This document shows positions 6,101 through 14,268 of a DNA stretch of 18,368 bases, one piece after another. Location of the stretch: NCBI GenBank assembly GCA_964521075.1, contig CAZFPI010000051.1, positions 1 to 18,368 on the forward strand. Direction: 5' to 3'. The position numbers were made by a program, and so were the translations under genes. Source of the DNA: Sterolibacterium sp964521075. Its GTDB lineage: Bacteria > Pseudomonadota > Gammaproteobacteria > Burkholderiales > Rhodocyclaceae. Each line of letters opens with the position of its first letter. Positions within the stretch are counted from its first letter, which is position 1. The notes under the pieces are model-generated. The model was not told where the DNA came from, searched no databases, and saw only the letters and a program-made list of their open reading frames with translations.

Positions 6101-7489
6101 ATGAAAAAACTACTGCCGCTGCTAACGGGAGCCCTTTTTGTTTCCAGCGCCGCGCACGCCACCGACCTGCTCGACGTCTATCGCGACGCCCTGGCCTATG
6201 ATGCCCGCTACGCTTCGGCCCGTGCCGAGCGTGATGCCGGCCTCGAAAAGCGGACACAAGGCCGCGCAGGCCTCAAGCCGCAGATCAACTTCATGGCGGA
6301 CACCAAATACAACGACAACAGCACCCAGCTTCGCACCTCCCCGGCCATATCGCTGCGCCCCAGCCTGGGCAAACCCCTGGCCAATGCCGTGGGAGCAATG
6401 ATTCCGACCAACAACTCCTCACGTTACAACACCCATTCCTGGGGAGTCAGCCTCGTCCAGCCCCTGTTCCGCTGGCAGAACTGGTCGATCTACAAACAGG
6501 CCGAGCTGGCAACGGCGGCCGCGGAAACCCAGTACAGTGCCGCCAAGCAGGACCTGATCGAACGCGTCATCCAGGCCTACCTCGACGCCTTGCAGGCCCA
6601 GGAAGATGTCGCCACGGCCCAGGCCCAGAAAACCGCCATCAACGAACAACTCGAAGCCGCCAAACGCAGCTTCGAAGTCGGAACCACCACCATCACCGAC
6701 ACCCATGAAGCCCAGGCCCGCTTCGACCTGGTCACGGCAGCCGAACTCGCCGCGAAAAACGACCTCGAAATCAAGCGTCAGACGCTGAACATGCTGACGG
6801 GCAAGGAAATCACCGAACTGAAAAACCTGAAGCCCCAGGTCGAGCTGACCCCCCCCCAGCCGGAAAACCTCGCCGAATGGATCGCCTCTGCTGAAAAGGA
6901 CAACTACAACGTCCAGCTGAGCAAATCGAATCTGGAAATCGCCAACCGGGAAATCGAAAAAAACCGTGTGGGGCATTACCCCACCGTTGATTTCATCGCC
7001 TCCCATGGCCGCCAGTCCAGTGGAACCAGCCCCATGGGTTCCGGCTGGGGCGGCATGGATACCGATGCCACGACCGTCGGCGTCCAGCTCAACATCCCGA
7101 TCTTCAGCGGCGGGCTGACCGCCTCCAAAACGCGTGAAGCTGTCGCCTTGCGTGAAAAAGCCAGTGCCGATCTCGAAAACGTGCGCCGCATGGCCGCCCT
7201 TGGCACACGCCAGGCCTATCTGGGTGTCACCTCCGGCCTGGCCCAGGTCAAGGCACTGGAACAAGCCTTGCAATCCTCGCAATCCGCGCTCGATTCCAAC
7301 AAGCTGGGTTATGAAGTTGGTGTGCGCGTCAATATCGACGTGCTCAACGCCCAGCAGCAATACGCATCGACCCGGCGCGACCTCTCCAAGGCCCGCCTGC
7401 AAACTTTGACAGCCCAGGTCAAGCTGAAAGCCGCGACGGGTACGCTCGACGAACAGGATGTCGCCGTGCTCAACGGGCTGCTGGAGTAA
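6101..7489 (+). CDS. tolC: TolC-family outer membrane efflux protein
   Basis: 462 residues from ATG 6101. An in-frame ATG at 6092 is rejected because AAGGA (6087-6091) would touch it, while it sits 9 nt before 6101. A signal peptide (1-20, MKKLLPLL...SSAAHA) precedes TDLLDVYRDALAYD, the usual mature N-terminus of TolC homologues. Two long heptad-rich helical segments, each with a beta-barrel insertion, make the trimeric outer-membrane channel and periplasmic tunnel. The second half shows the conserved GVQLNIPIFSGG strand and, near the end, GYEVGVRVNIDVLNAQQQ. The family partners with inner-membrane pumps for export of drugs and with type I secretion systems, but no pump gene is in the window. 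metX begins 27 nt downstream with no obvious terminator, so read-through is likely. Confidence 0.9.
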   Translation: MKKLLPLLTGALFVSSAAHATDLLDVYRDALAYDARYASARAERDAGLEKRTQGRAGLKPQINFMADTKYNDNSTQLRTSPAISLRPSLGKPLANAVGAMIPTNNSSRYNTHSWGVSLVQPLFRWQNWSIYKQAELATAAAETQYSAAKQDLIERVIQAYLDALQAQEDVATAQAQKTAINEQLEAAKRSFEVGTTTITDTHEAQARFDLVTAAELAAKNDLEIKRQTLNMLTGKEITELKNLKPQVELTPPQPENLAEWIASAEKDNYNVQLSKSNLEIANREIEKNRVGHYPTVDFIASHGRQSSGTSPMGSGWGGMDTDATTVGVQLNIPIFSGGLTASKTREAVALREKASADLENVRRMAALGTRQAYLGVTSGLAQVKALEQALQSSQSALDSNKLGYEVGVRVNIDVLNAQQQYASTRRDLSKARLQTLTAQVKLKAATGTLDEQDVAVLNGLLE

Positions 7490-7516
7490 ACAGCAGCCAC
7501 GCACCCGAAAACCACC

Positions 7517-8707
7517 ATGCCGGACAAGGCCCTGGAACCACCGGATACCCGGCACGACAATGTCGGCGATATCAACAATGCCTGCGACATCGGCAGCGCA
7601 GGCATTGTCACGCCCCGGCTCGCCCACTTCAGCGACCCGCTCATCCTTCGCAGTGGCGCAGTCCTGCCCGCTTACGACCTCGCCTTTGAAACCTACGGCA
7701 CGCTCAACGCAGCCCAATCCAACGCCATTCTCATCTGCCACGCCCTCTCCGGCCACCACCACGTTGCCGGCCATTACGCGGACGACCCGGACAACATCGG
7801 CTGGTGGGACAACATGGTGGGGCCGGGCAAGCCCATCGACACAAACCGTTTCTTCGTCGTTGGCGTAAACAATCCCGGCGGCTGCCACGGCTCGACCGGC
7901 CCATCGACCATCAACCCGGCGACAGACAAGCCCTGGGGTGCCGATTTCCCGATGGTTGCCGTCAATGACTGGGTGCATACCCAGGCACGGCTGGCCGACC
8001 GGCTGGGCATCGACACCTGGGCCGCCGTCATCGGCGGCAGCCTGGGCGGGATGCAGGCCCTGCGCTGGACGATCACCCACCCCGAACGCGTCCGGAACGC
8101 CGTCGTCATCGCCGCAGCCCCCAAGCTCTCGGCCCAGAATATCGCCTTCAACGATGTCGCCCGCCAGGCCATTCTCACCGACCCGGATTTCCACGGCGGA
8201 CACTACTACGAACACGGCGTCCGCCCCGTGCGCGGCCTGCGCCTGGCGCGCATGCTAGGCCACATCACCTATCTTTCCGACGACCAGATGGGCGAAAAAT
8301 TCGGACGGGTGCTGCGCCACGATGGCCTGCGCTACGGCTACGGCGTCGAATTCGAGATCGAATCCTACCTGCGTTACCAGGGCGACAAATTCGCTGGCTA
8401 CTTCGACGCCAACACCTATCTCCTGATGACCAAAGCCCTCGACTACTTCGACCCGGCGCGAGAATGTCAGGGCGACCTCAACGCCACCCTCGCGCGCACC
8501 CGGGCCGACTTTCTGGTGATCTCCTTCACGACCGACTGGCGGTTCAGCCCCGAACGCTCGCGTGAAATCGTCGCCGGGCTGCTCGCCAACCGCCGCAACG
8601 TCTCCTATGCCGAGCTCGACCTGCCCTGGGGCCACGACTCCTTCCTGATGGCCGAAGACCGCTACCACGCCCTGGTACGCGCCTATCTCGCCCGGATCAA
8701 GACATGA
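7517..8707 (+). CDS. metX: Homoserine O-acyltransferase MetX
   Basis: 396 residues of the alpha/beta hydrolase MetX family, which acylates homoserine as the first committed step of methionine synthesis. The nucleophile elbow GGSLGGMQ carries Ser175. Asp340 (TDWRF) and His373 (WGHDSF) complete the triad. Other hallmarks are LICHALSGHHHVAG (72-85), WWDNMVGPGKPIDT (96-109) and the GCHGSTGPSS-like segment at 122-130. The first 28 residues are longer than usual, and there is no clear Shine-Dalgarno site before ATG 7517, but no other in-frame ATG exists before the conserved GIVTPR. It overlaps metW by 4 nt. Acetyl versus succinyl donor cannot be told here. Only 27 nt separate it from tolC, leaving no room for a SAM riboswitch. 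Confidence 0.93.
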   Translation: MPDKALEPPDTRHDNVGDINNACDIGSAGIVTPRLAHFSDPLILRSGAVLPAYDLAFETYGTLNAAQSNAILICHALSGHHHVAGHYADDPDNIGWWDNMVGPGKPIDTNRFFVVGVNNPGGCHGSTGPSTINPATDKPWGADFPMVAVNDWVHTQARLADRLGIDTWAAVIGGSLGGMQALRWTITHPERVRNAVVIAAAPKLSAQNIAFNDVARQAILTDPDFHGGHYYEHGVRPVRGLRLARMLGHITYLSDDQMGEKFGRVLRHDGLRYGYGVEFEIESYLRYQGDKFAGYFDANTYLLMTKALDYFDPARECQGDLNATLARTRADFLVISFTTDWRFSPERSREIVAGLLANRRNVSYAELDLPWGHDSFLMAEDRYHALVRAYLARIKT

Positions 8708-9303
8708 GCCAGCTACCCGAACGCGCAGATTTCGACGTCATCGCCGGCTGGGTGCAACCTGGCGAACGGGTGCTCGACCTGGGCTGTGGCAATGGCGCGC
8801 TGCTGCGCCTGCTCACCGACACACGCGGAGCCTGCGGCTACGGCGTGGAAATTGAAGATGCCAATGTACTTGCCGCCATAAAAAATGGCGTAAACGTCCT
8901 CCAGAGCGACCTCGAAGCAGGGCTGGCCATCTTCACAGACAACGCCTTCGACCACGTTGTCCTCTCCCGCACCCTGCAAACCGTACGCAACACCCAGGCC
9001 ATCCTGCGCGACATGCTGCGGGTCGGGCGCGAAGCCGTCGTCTCCTTCCCGAATTTCGGTTACTGGAAAAACCGCATGGCCGTCATGAACGGACGCATGC
9101 CCGTCTCCGAAGACCTGCCCTACCAGTGGTACGACACGCCCAACATGCGTTTTTTCACCATGCTCGATTTCGAAGACCTCTGCCGCCAGATGGAACTCAC
9201 CATCCGCGACCGCCAGGTGCTCGACGAACAAGGGCAAGGCGTCACCGAAGAACACGACTTCCTCGGCAGCCTGGCCGTCTACCGGCTCGCCCGCACCCGC
9301 TGA
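8704..9303 (+). CDS. metW: Methionine biosynthesis protein MetW
   Basis: 199 residues. It starts inside the metX stop region (ATGA), so it is translationally coupled. It has a class I SAM-methyltransferase fold with motif I VLDLGCGNGALL (23-34). The family hallmark FPNFGYWKNR and the downstream LPYQWYDTPNMRFFT identify MetW. In proteobacteria that make methionine through MetX, MetW is required alongside it and is thought to activate or partner the acyltransferase; a methylation substrate has not been settled. ampG follows after 2 nt. Confidence 0.93.
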   Translation: MSQLPERADFDVIAGWVQPGERVLDLGCGNGALLRLLTDTRGACGYGVEIEDANVLAAIKNGVNVLQSDLEAGLAIFTDNAFDHVVLSRTLQTVRNTQAILRDMLRVGREAVVSFPNFGYWKNRMAVMNGRMPVSEDLPYQWYDTPNMRFFTMLDFEDLCRQMELTIRDRQVLDEQGQGVTEEHDFLGSLAVYRLARTR

Positions 9304-9305
9304 AC

Positions 9306-10586
9306 ATGCGGCTGCCCGACTGGCTTGCCGCCCTCCTCACCCGGCGCATGCTGATTTGCGTCGCCACCGGCTTTTCCTCCGGTCTGCCGCTCTACCTGCT
9401 GCTCAACCTTCTCCCGGCCTGGCTCTACACCGAAGGCATCAGCCTGCGCGAAATCGGCGCGATGACACTGATCCAGCTGCCCTACACCTGGAAATTCCTC
9501 TGGGCCCCCCTGCTCGACCGCTACGCCCTGCCGGGCCTGGGCAGGCGGCGAGGCTGGATGCTCACCACCCAGACCGGCCTCATCGCCGTCATTGCCGGCT
9601 TCGGCCTCCTCACGCCCCGGCTCGACCTCTCCGGCGTCATACTCCTGGCCCTCCTGCTCACGATACTCTCCGCCACGCAAGACATCGCCATCGACGCCTT
9701 TCGCCGCGAGATTCTCCCCGACAACGAACTAGGGCTGGGCAACTCGGTTCACGTCAACGCCTACCGCATTGCCGGCCTCATTCCCGGCTCACTATCGCTG
9801 ATCCTGGCCGACCACCTGCCCTGGCAGGAAGTCTTCCTCATTACGGCCCTTTTCATGCTCCCCGGCATCGCCATGAGCCTGCTGGTCAAAGAACCGGCCA
9901 CCGGAGAAAAAATCCCGCGCACCCTGCGCGAAGCCGTCGTGGAACCCTTCCACGAATTCCTCCACCGTGCGGGCCTGCGCGAAGCCCTGCTGGTACTAGG
10001 CTTCATCTTTTTCTACAAACTCGGCGACAGCCTTTGCACCGCGCTGGCCACGCCCTTCTACCTCAGCATGGGCTACACCAAAACCCACATCGGCCTGATC
10101 GCCAAACACGCCGGGCTCTGGCCTGCCGTCATCGGCGGGCTGATCGGCGGACTCTGGATGCTACGCCTGGGCATCAACCGCGCGCTCTGGCTCTTTGGGA
10201 TCGTACAGCTCCTGTCCATCTTCGGCTTCGCCTGGCTAGCCTGGCTGGGCCCGCAAGCGGCCATCGAACCCGCCCAGCTCCTTCACCTGGCCGTCGTCAT
10301 CGGCCTGGAAGCCCTGGGGGTCGGGCTGGGCACAGCCGCCTTCGTCGCCTTCATCGCCCGAGCCACCCACCCGCTCTACACCGCCACCCAGTTCGCCCTG
10401 TTTACCAGCCTGGCCGCCGTACCCCGCAGCTTCATCAACGCGGGAGCAGGCTGGCTCGTCGAACAACTCGGCTGGATCACCTTCTTCCTGCTATGCGCCG
10501 CCCTCGCCGTCCCCGGCATGCTCCTGCTCTTCCGCGTCGCCCCCTGGCACGAAAAAACGGCAGCCCATGAAGCCCGCACACCGTGA
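9306..10586 (+). CDS. ampG: AmpG-family muropeptide permease (MFS)
   Basis: 426 residues from ATG 9306, 2 nt after the metW stop; the open frame extends upstream to 9126 but that part only overlaps metW. It is a multi-pass inner-membrane protein of about 12 helices, shorter than the 14-helix E. coli AmpG. Features of the family are FSSGLPLYLL (23-32), YTWKFLWAPLLDRY (60-73), the cytoplasmic GLGRRRGW loop (77-84) and SATQDIAIDAFRRE (122-135). AmpG imports GlcNAc-anhydroMurNAc peptides released from the cell wall, for recycling and, where AmpR/AmpC exist, for beta-lactamase induction. None of those genes is visible here. The position after metXW is a common one in betaproteobacteria and suggests only co-transcription, not a shared pathway. 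Confidence 0.9.
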   Translation: MRLPDWLAALLTRRMLICVATGFSSGLPLYLLLNLLPAWLYTEGISLREIGAMTLIQLPYTWKFLWAPLLDRYALPGLGRRRGWMLTTQTGLIAVIAGFGLLTPRLDLSGVILLALLLTILSATQDIAIDAFRREILPDNELGLGNSVHVNAYRIAGLIPGSLSLILADHLPWQEVFLITALFMLPGIAMSLLVKEPATGEKIPRTLREAVVEPFHEFLHRAGLREALLVLGFIFFYKLGDSLCTALATPFYLSMGYTKTHIGLIAKHAGLWPAVIGGLIGGLWMLRLGINRALWLFGIVQLLSIFGFAWLAWLGPQAAIEPAQLLHLAVVIGLEALGVGLGTAAFVAFIARATHPLYTATQFALFTSLAAVPRSFINAGAGWLVEQLGWITFFLLCAALAVPGMLLLFRVAPWHEKTAAHEARTP

Positions 10587-10668
10587 AAAATTACTGAAAA
10601 AATTTCAACTTTCCCCCGGATTGTCCGTTAATCTACCTGTGCATCCCCAACCGCCACAGGAGGCCAAA

Positions 10669-10881
10669 ATGATCATCACCCTGGACATGAGCTCGGGTTC
10701 CTACGGCAAGGAATCATTCAGCGAAGCGGAATATGCGGGTGACGTGCAAAACGCACCATGGACACCTCACTCGCACCATCGGCACCCACGCCAGCTGGAA
10801 TGCCGGGCGGGCCTGCAGGAAGTCACCCCGGAAAAGAACGCCGACACCTTTCCACCTGGCGTGTACCTGAACCAGGCGTGA
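10669..10881 (+). CDS. Small unknown protein (70 residues)
   Basis: ATG 10669 follows a near-perfect AGGAGG (10658-10663) at 5-nt spacing, the strongest ribosome site in the window, in contrast to the in-frame ATG at 10567, which lies inside the end of ampG. The product begins MIITLDMSSGSYGKESFSEA, a regular beta-like start, and turns into a His/Pro/Arg-rich tail with no recognisable motif, no signal peptide and no membrane segment. The odd second half could mean a frameshifted remnant of a longer gene. I do not recognise a family. The stop is followed within 4 nt by a cluster of strong hairpins. Confidence 0.55.
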   Translation: MIITLDMSSGSYGKESFSEAEYAGDVQNAPWTPHSHHRHPRQLECRAGLQEVTPEKNADTFPPGVYLNQA

Positions 10882-10884
10882 GCC

Positions 10885-10972
10885 CTAGCCCCAAGCCGCG
10901 CTACCCAGCGCGGCATGCCCCGCCTTCAACCGGGGGCTAGCCCCCGTGCCGCCGCCCGGTTCCTTTCCGGGC
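10885..10972 (+). other. Cluster of three strong hairpins
   Basis: GCCGCGCT (10895-10902) and AGCGCGGC (10907-10914) form a perfect 8-bp stem with an ACCC loop. It is enclosed by CTAGCCCC (10885-10892) pairing with GGGGCTAG (10933-10940). The latter also belongs to a 16-nt perfect palindrome at 10931-10946. A third hairpin is GCCCGG (10954-10959) with CCGGGC (10967-10972). No T-run follows any of them. It may be a Rho-assisted terminator, an RNA structure or a decayed repeat element. Confidence 0.5.
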
Positions 10973-10980
10973 CGGGCACA

Positions 10981-11010
10981 CAAACCGCCGCAAACCGCCA
11001 CAAACCGCAA
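10981..11010 (+). repeat. Three 10-nt tandem iterations
   Basis: CAAACCGC followed by two variable bases is repeated three times without gaps at 10981, 10991 and 11001. The 10-nt period equals about one helical turn, as in arrays of protein binding sites. It lies ahead of the proline-rich unknown gene, whose likely start is 11153. The rest of 11011-11152 shows no gene I would support. Confidence 0.5.
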
Positions 11011-11152
11011 GAGAATGTGATAAAAATCCCGGCACCGGAGCTTGCCAAAAATCAAGCTCTGGCAGGCAGGCCATTACAATAGCCCTCCACCTTCCACCTT
11101 CCAGCCTCCTCCCCGGGCATCGACGACACCTCCGGATGCCCGGCCGGACACG

Positions 11153-12037
11153 ATGGAAACACGCACGGGAACCATGGGAACAGAAGACTGGCCCAGCAGC
11201 CGCGAGCAACTGCTGAAAGACATCGAAAACTTTGACACAAACGGGCCGGGCAAGATCGACGAGCCCGTCGCCCCGGCCCGCTTCACCCCCGCCAGGGCAG
11301 CCCCACCACCCCCGGCTGCCGCCCCCGTCAAAGTTGCCGCCCCGCCGCCCGAGCCTGCCCCGCCGCCGCCGCACAGCGACAGCAGCCTGCTCACGCGGCT
11401 GAAACTGCAGGCACAATCCAAACGTGAAGGCGAAGAAAAGCAAAACTCCCTGCAAAATTCCCAGCTAAAAGCCTTCAGCGATGCCCTGCAGCGCGCCTTC
11501 CTCTACCTCAACGACCTGAGCCACCAGCTCAACGTCCTCAAGCCTGCCTACGAAAAAAGTTACACCTTCTTCGGCGTGGCCGAATTCGACGGCATGAACT
11601 GGGAAGAAGGCCGGGCCGACTTCCGCATGCAACAAATCGCCAGCGATGACCGTTACTACGAACAAGTCACCCTGCGCTACCGCCTCCAGGCCCCCAAGCA
11701 ATTCCGCGTCACGCGCGAAAACCCGGCCATGGAAAAACTGCACAAGGCACTGTTCGACCACAGCATCGTCTTCAAAACCGAAGAAGACCGCAACGACCGC
11801 GCCCGCGTCGAACGCGCCACCTTCATCTTCCCCTGCGAAATCAAGGCCGGCCTGCTGCTCGTTGGCGACCCGACCACCGGCGAAATGGTACTGAGAACAC
11901 GCAACATCGAACGCTTCGGCTCAATGGAATTCCGCATGCCCCCGGAACGCCTCACGACAGACAGCCTGGACGAACTCGCCCTCCTGATCCTTGGCAAAAC
12001 CAACCGGGTAACGCAGGCCTTCCGCCGGATATCCTGA
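11153..12037 (+). CDS. Unknown protein with proline-rich linker and conserved-looking C-terminal domain
   Basis: 294 residues from ATG 11153; ATG 11174 (MGTEDWPSSREQL) is an equally possible start, and a TTG at 11042 would add a Pro-rich stretch with no ribosome site. The N-terminus (11-30) is a short acidic helix. Residues 39-73 are Pro/Ala-rich, and 77-130 form a highly charged helix with coiled-coil character. The rest (130-294) is a globular domain with SYTFFGVAEFDGMNWEEGR and many alternating strands (YYEQVTLRYRLQ, FIFPCEIKAGLLLVGD). It has no signal peptide or membrane segment, so it is probably cytoplasmic. I do not recognise the family. It converges on the MidA-type gene with a REP-like element between them. 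Confidence 0.72.
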   Translation: METRTGTMGTEDWPSSREQLLKDIENFDTNGPGKIDEPVAPARFTPARAAPPPPAAAPVKVAAPPPEPAPPPPHSDSSLLTRLKLQAQSKREGEEKQNSLQNSQLKAFSDALQRAFLYLNDLSHQLNVLKPAYEKSYTFFGVAEFDGMNWEEGRADFRMQQIASDDRYYEQVTLRYRLQAPKQFRVTRENPAMEKLHKALFDHSIVFKTEEDRNDRARVERATFIFPCEIKAGLLLVGDPTTGEMVLRTRNIERFGSMEFRMPPERLTTDSLDELALLILGKTNRVTQAFRRIS

Positions 12038-12085
12038 AAAAACGCCACACGTCGAAGCATCGCGCGAAGTGACAAAGAGGGTTCG

Positions 12086-12159
12086 GGGCGAATGGGGTTC
12101 AGGGCGAATAATGATTCGCCCCTACGGGGTGGAAAAATCCCGAATGCGATTACCCTGAT
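12086..12159 (+). repeat. REP-like element, sub-type A, intact copy
   Basis: This is the partner of 3398-3471 (65 of 74 identical). The core palindrome GGGCGAAT (12102-12109) AATG ATTCGCCC (12114-12121) is perfect, followed by CTACGGGG (12122-12129), that is, GTAG at the foot of the hairpin on the minus strand. It lies between two convergent genes, where the hairpin could also act as a two-way terminator. The remainder of 12038-12230 shows no gene. Confidence 0.8.
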
Positions 12160-12230
12160 ACCATCGTGACAATGACCCGAACCAGCATGAGCCTGTCACG
12201 CAGCCTTGCCTTTGCCCTGGAAAACCGGCC

Positions 12231-13427
12231 TCACAAAGTGTGCAACCTGTCTCCCGGCATGAAACCAGGTATCGGCCGGGCGAGATTCCGGCCAAAGGCG
12301 ATCACCTTGAACAACTCGCCCATCTCATGAGGCAGGATCAGCTTTTCGGCCGCGCGTGCCGCCGCCAGATAATGACGCTCCCCCCGGCCTGACACCCGCT
12401 CCTGCAGGCGGGCCAGCGCATCGGTCAAGCCGCAATTCAGCAGAAAGCTCGCCTGGGTGGTGTAACCCAGCACCGCCAGCCCTGCCTCAAACCCAGCCTC
12501 GGCGATGGCGGTGAAATCGACATGCGCGGTAATATCATTCAACCCCGGCCACCACAGCGGGTTGTCATGGGCATGATGACGGTAATGACACATCAATGTC
12601 CCTGTTCGCCGCTGCGCGTGGTAATACTCCTGACGCGCAAACCCGTAGTCGATGAGCAACAAAGCCCCGGTATCGAGGATTCCACCCCAGCCCGCGACCC
12701 AGGCCGCTGCCGCCAGATTGATTTCAGACACATAAGGAGCCGCCAGCTCCAGCTCCCGGGCCGCCGCCAGCAAAGCCCCCCGGGCCGGGCGATCCGCCCA
12801 GACGAAATGGCCCTGCTCATCCAGGCTCACCCCCCGCTCCAGGATTTCTCCCGCCGCCCCCGGCGCGGATGCCTCCTGCCACGCCACGACGCTCACCGGC
12901 ATCGCATCAAGCAGTTCATTACCCAGCACCAGCCCGGAAAAACGTGCGGGCAGGCTATCCAGCCAGACGACACGCGGGAGCAGATGAGGCACACAGGCAA
13001 GCAAGGTCTGCTGCTGGCGCGCGCGCAACTCCCCGGACAGCTCGAGGATCGAATAAGTTTCCGGCAACTGCCCCAGGCGTTCGAGCTCCCCCAGCAATTC
13101 TGCTGCCAGCACCCCGCTGCCCGCCCCTGCCTCCAGGATATGCGGAGCAGACTGCGCCATGACCTCCGCTGCCGGTCGCGCCAGCGTTTGCGCGAACAAG
13201 GGCGAAATCTCGGGGGAAGTCACGAAATCCCCCGCCGCGCCGAATTTCTGCGCGCCGCCGCTGTAATACCCCAGGCCCGGCGCATACAAGGCCAGCTCCA
13301 TATAACGCGAAAACGGCAGCCAGCCGCCTGCTGCCGCGATCCCGCAGGCCAGGTGATGACACAAAGCCGCGCTCGCCGCGCGTGCGGCCTCGTCCGGCTC
13401 GGGTAACTGCAAGTCTCTGGTTTTCAT
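12231..13427 (-). CDS. MidA/NDUFAF7-family SAM-dependent methyltransferase (COG1565)
   Basis: 398 residues from the ATG at 13427; the frame is open further upstream but runs into the start of the divergent tcdA. Family landmarks in order are FSRYMELALYAPGLGYY (39-55), GDFVTSPEIS (66-75), the SAM-binding EAGAGSGVLAAEL (99-111), GNELLDAMP (169-177), LLIDYGF (257-263), DITAHVDF (298-305) and MGELFKV (369-375). The mitochondrial relative NDUFAF7 dimethylates an arginine of a complex I subunit. The bacterial substrate is unknown, so only the fold and the chemistry class are claimed. It is divergent from tcdA with 67 nt between start codons, where their promoters must lie. Confidence 0.88.
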   Translation of the reverse strand: MKTRDLQLPEPDEAARAASAALCHHLACGIAAAGGWLPFSRYMELALYAPGLGYYSGGAQKFGAAGDFVTSPEISPLFAQTLARPAAEVMAQSAPHILEAGAGSGVLAAELLGELERLGQLPETYSILELSGELRARQQQTLLACVPHLLPRVVWLDSLPARFSGLVLGNELLDAMPVSVVAWQEASAPGAAGEILERGVSLDEQGHFVWADRPARGALLAAARELELAAPYVSEINLAAAAWVAGWGGILDTGALLLIDYGFARQEYYHAQRRTGTLMCHYRHHAHDNPLWWPGLNDITAHVDFTAIAEAGFEAGLAVLGYTTQASFLLNCGLTDALARLQERVSGRGERHYLAAARAAEKLILPHEMGELFKVIAFGRNLARPIPGFMPGDRLHTL

Positions 13428-13494
13428 GGGACGCGCATTGTGCCATGATGCGCCCCCGAATTCAGCCAACTCACCCCCGAAAAACCCGCCTCCC

Positions 13495-14268
13495 ATGAAC
13501 CCTGAACGACGCTTCGGCGGCATCGACCGCCTCTATGGCCCGGGTAGCCTGCAGCATCTCGCCCGGGCCCACGTCTGCGTCATCGGCATTGGCGGCGTGG
13601 GCTCCTGGGCGGCGGAAGCCCTGGCGCGCTGCGGTGTGGGAAAGATCACCCTCATCGACCTCGACCACATCGCCGAATCGAATACCAACCGCCAGATTCA
13701 CGCCCTGCAAGGCGAATATGGCCGCGCCAAGGTCGAAGCCATGGCCCAGCGCATCCGCCTCATCAACCCCTCCTGCGCCGTTCAAACCGTAGACGACTTC
13801 ATCACGCCGGAAAACGTCGCCACCTGCCTGCCCGAATGCGATGCCGTGCTCGATGCCATCGACGACAACCGCGCCAAAGCCGCGCTGATCAATCATTGCC
13901 GCCGCCTGAACCTGCCTGTCGTCACCACCGGCGGCGCGGGCGGGCGGCGCGACCCGACCCGCCTGCAAATCGCCGATCTCGCCCGCACCGAGCACGACCC
14001 GCTCGCCGCAAAATTACGCGCCCTGCTACGCAAGGATTACGGCTTCCCCCATGGCCCGAAGCAGATTTTCGGCGTCGATTGCGTATTCTCCACCGAACCC
14101 GTCACACGCCCGCAGCGCGACACATCCTGCGAGCTGCCGGCCACCCCCCAGGGGCTCAACTGCGCCGGTTACGGATCTGTCGTCATGGTCACCGCCAGCT
14201 TTGGCATGGCCGCCGCCGCCCGGCTCATCGACCGCCTGCTGCCAACCCCGGGGAGCGAAGGCGCGTGA
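13495..14268 (+). CDS. tcdA: tRNA threonylcarbamoyladenosine dehydratase TcdA (CsdL)
   Basis: 257 residues. ATG 13495 (MNPERRFGGIDRLYG) is chosen because it matches the usual start of the family; the frame extends upstream to 13426. It is an E1/ThiF-like fold with the nucleotide-binding GIGGVGSW (31-38), DLDHIAESNTNRQIHA (55-70) and AIDDNRAKAALI (121-132). TcdA uses ATP to cyclise t6A at position 37 of ANN-decoding tRNAs to ct6A. Related ThiF/MoeB enzymes share the fold, but the RRFGGIDRLYG start, NRQIHAL and the DPTRLQIADL segment (153-162) point to TcdA. The stop overlaps the next gene (GTGA). Confidence 0.9.
   Translation: MNPERRFGGIDRLYGPGSLQHLARAHVCVIGIGGVGSWAAEALARCGVGKITLIDLDHIAESNTNRQIHALQGEYGRAKVEAMAQRIRLINPSCAVQTVDDFITPENVATCLPECDAVLDAIDDNRAKAALINHCRRLNLPVVTTGGAGGRRDPTRLQIADLARTEHDPLAAKLRALLRKDYGFPHGPKQIFGVDCVFSTEPVTRPQRDTSCELPATPQGLNCAGYGSVVMVTASFGMAAAARLIDRLLPTPGSEGA

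Noticed and set aside
7490..7516. SAM or SAH riboswitch ahead of metX
   Set aside because: Only 26 nt separate the tolC stop from the metX start, with no hairpin.
6419..8215. 598-codon open frame on the minus strand opposite tolC/metX
   Set aside because: The translation is Gly/Val/Asp-rich without motifs, and the plus strand encodes recognisable TolC and MetX.
9126..9305. Upstream extension of ampG
   Set aside because: It lies entirely within metW and is rich in His/Arg/Pro; ATG 9306 starts the normal AmpG sequence.
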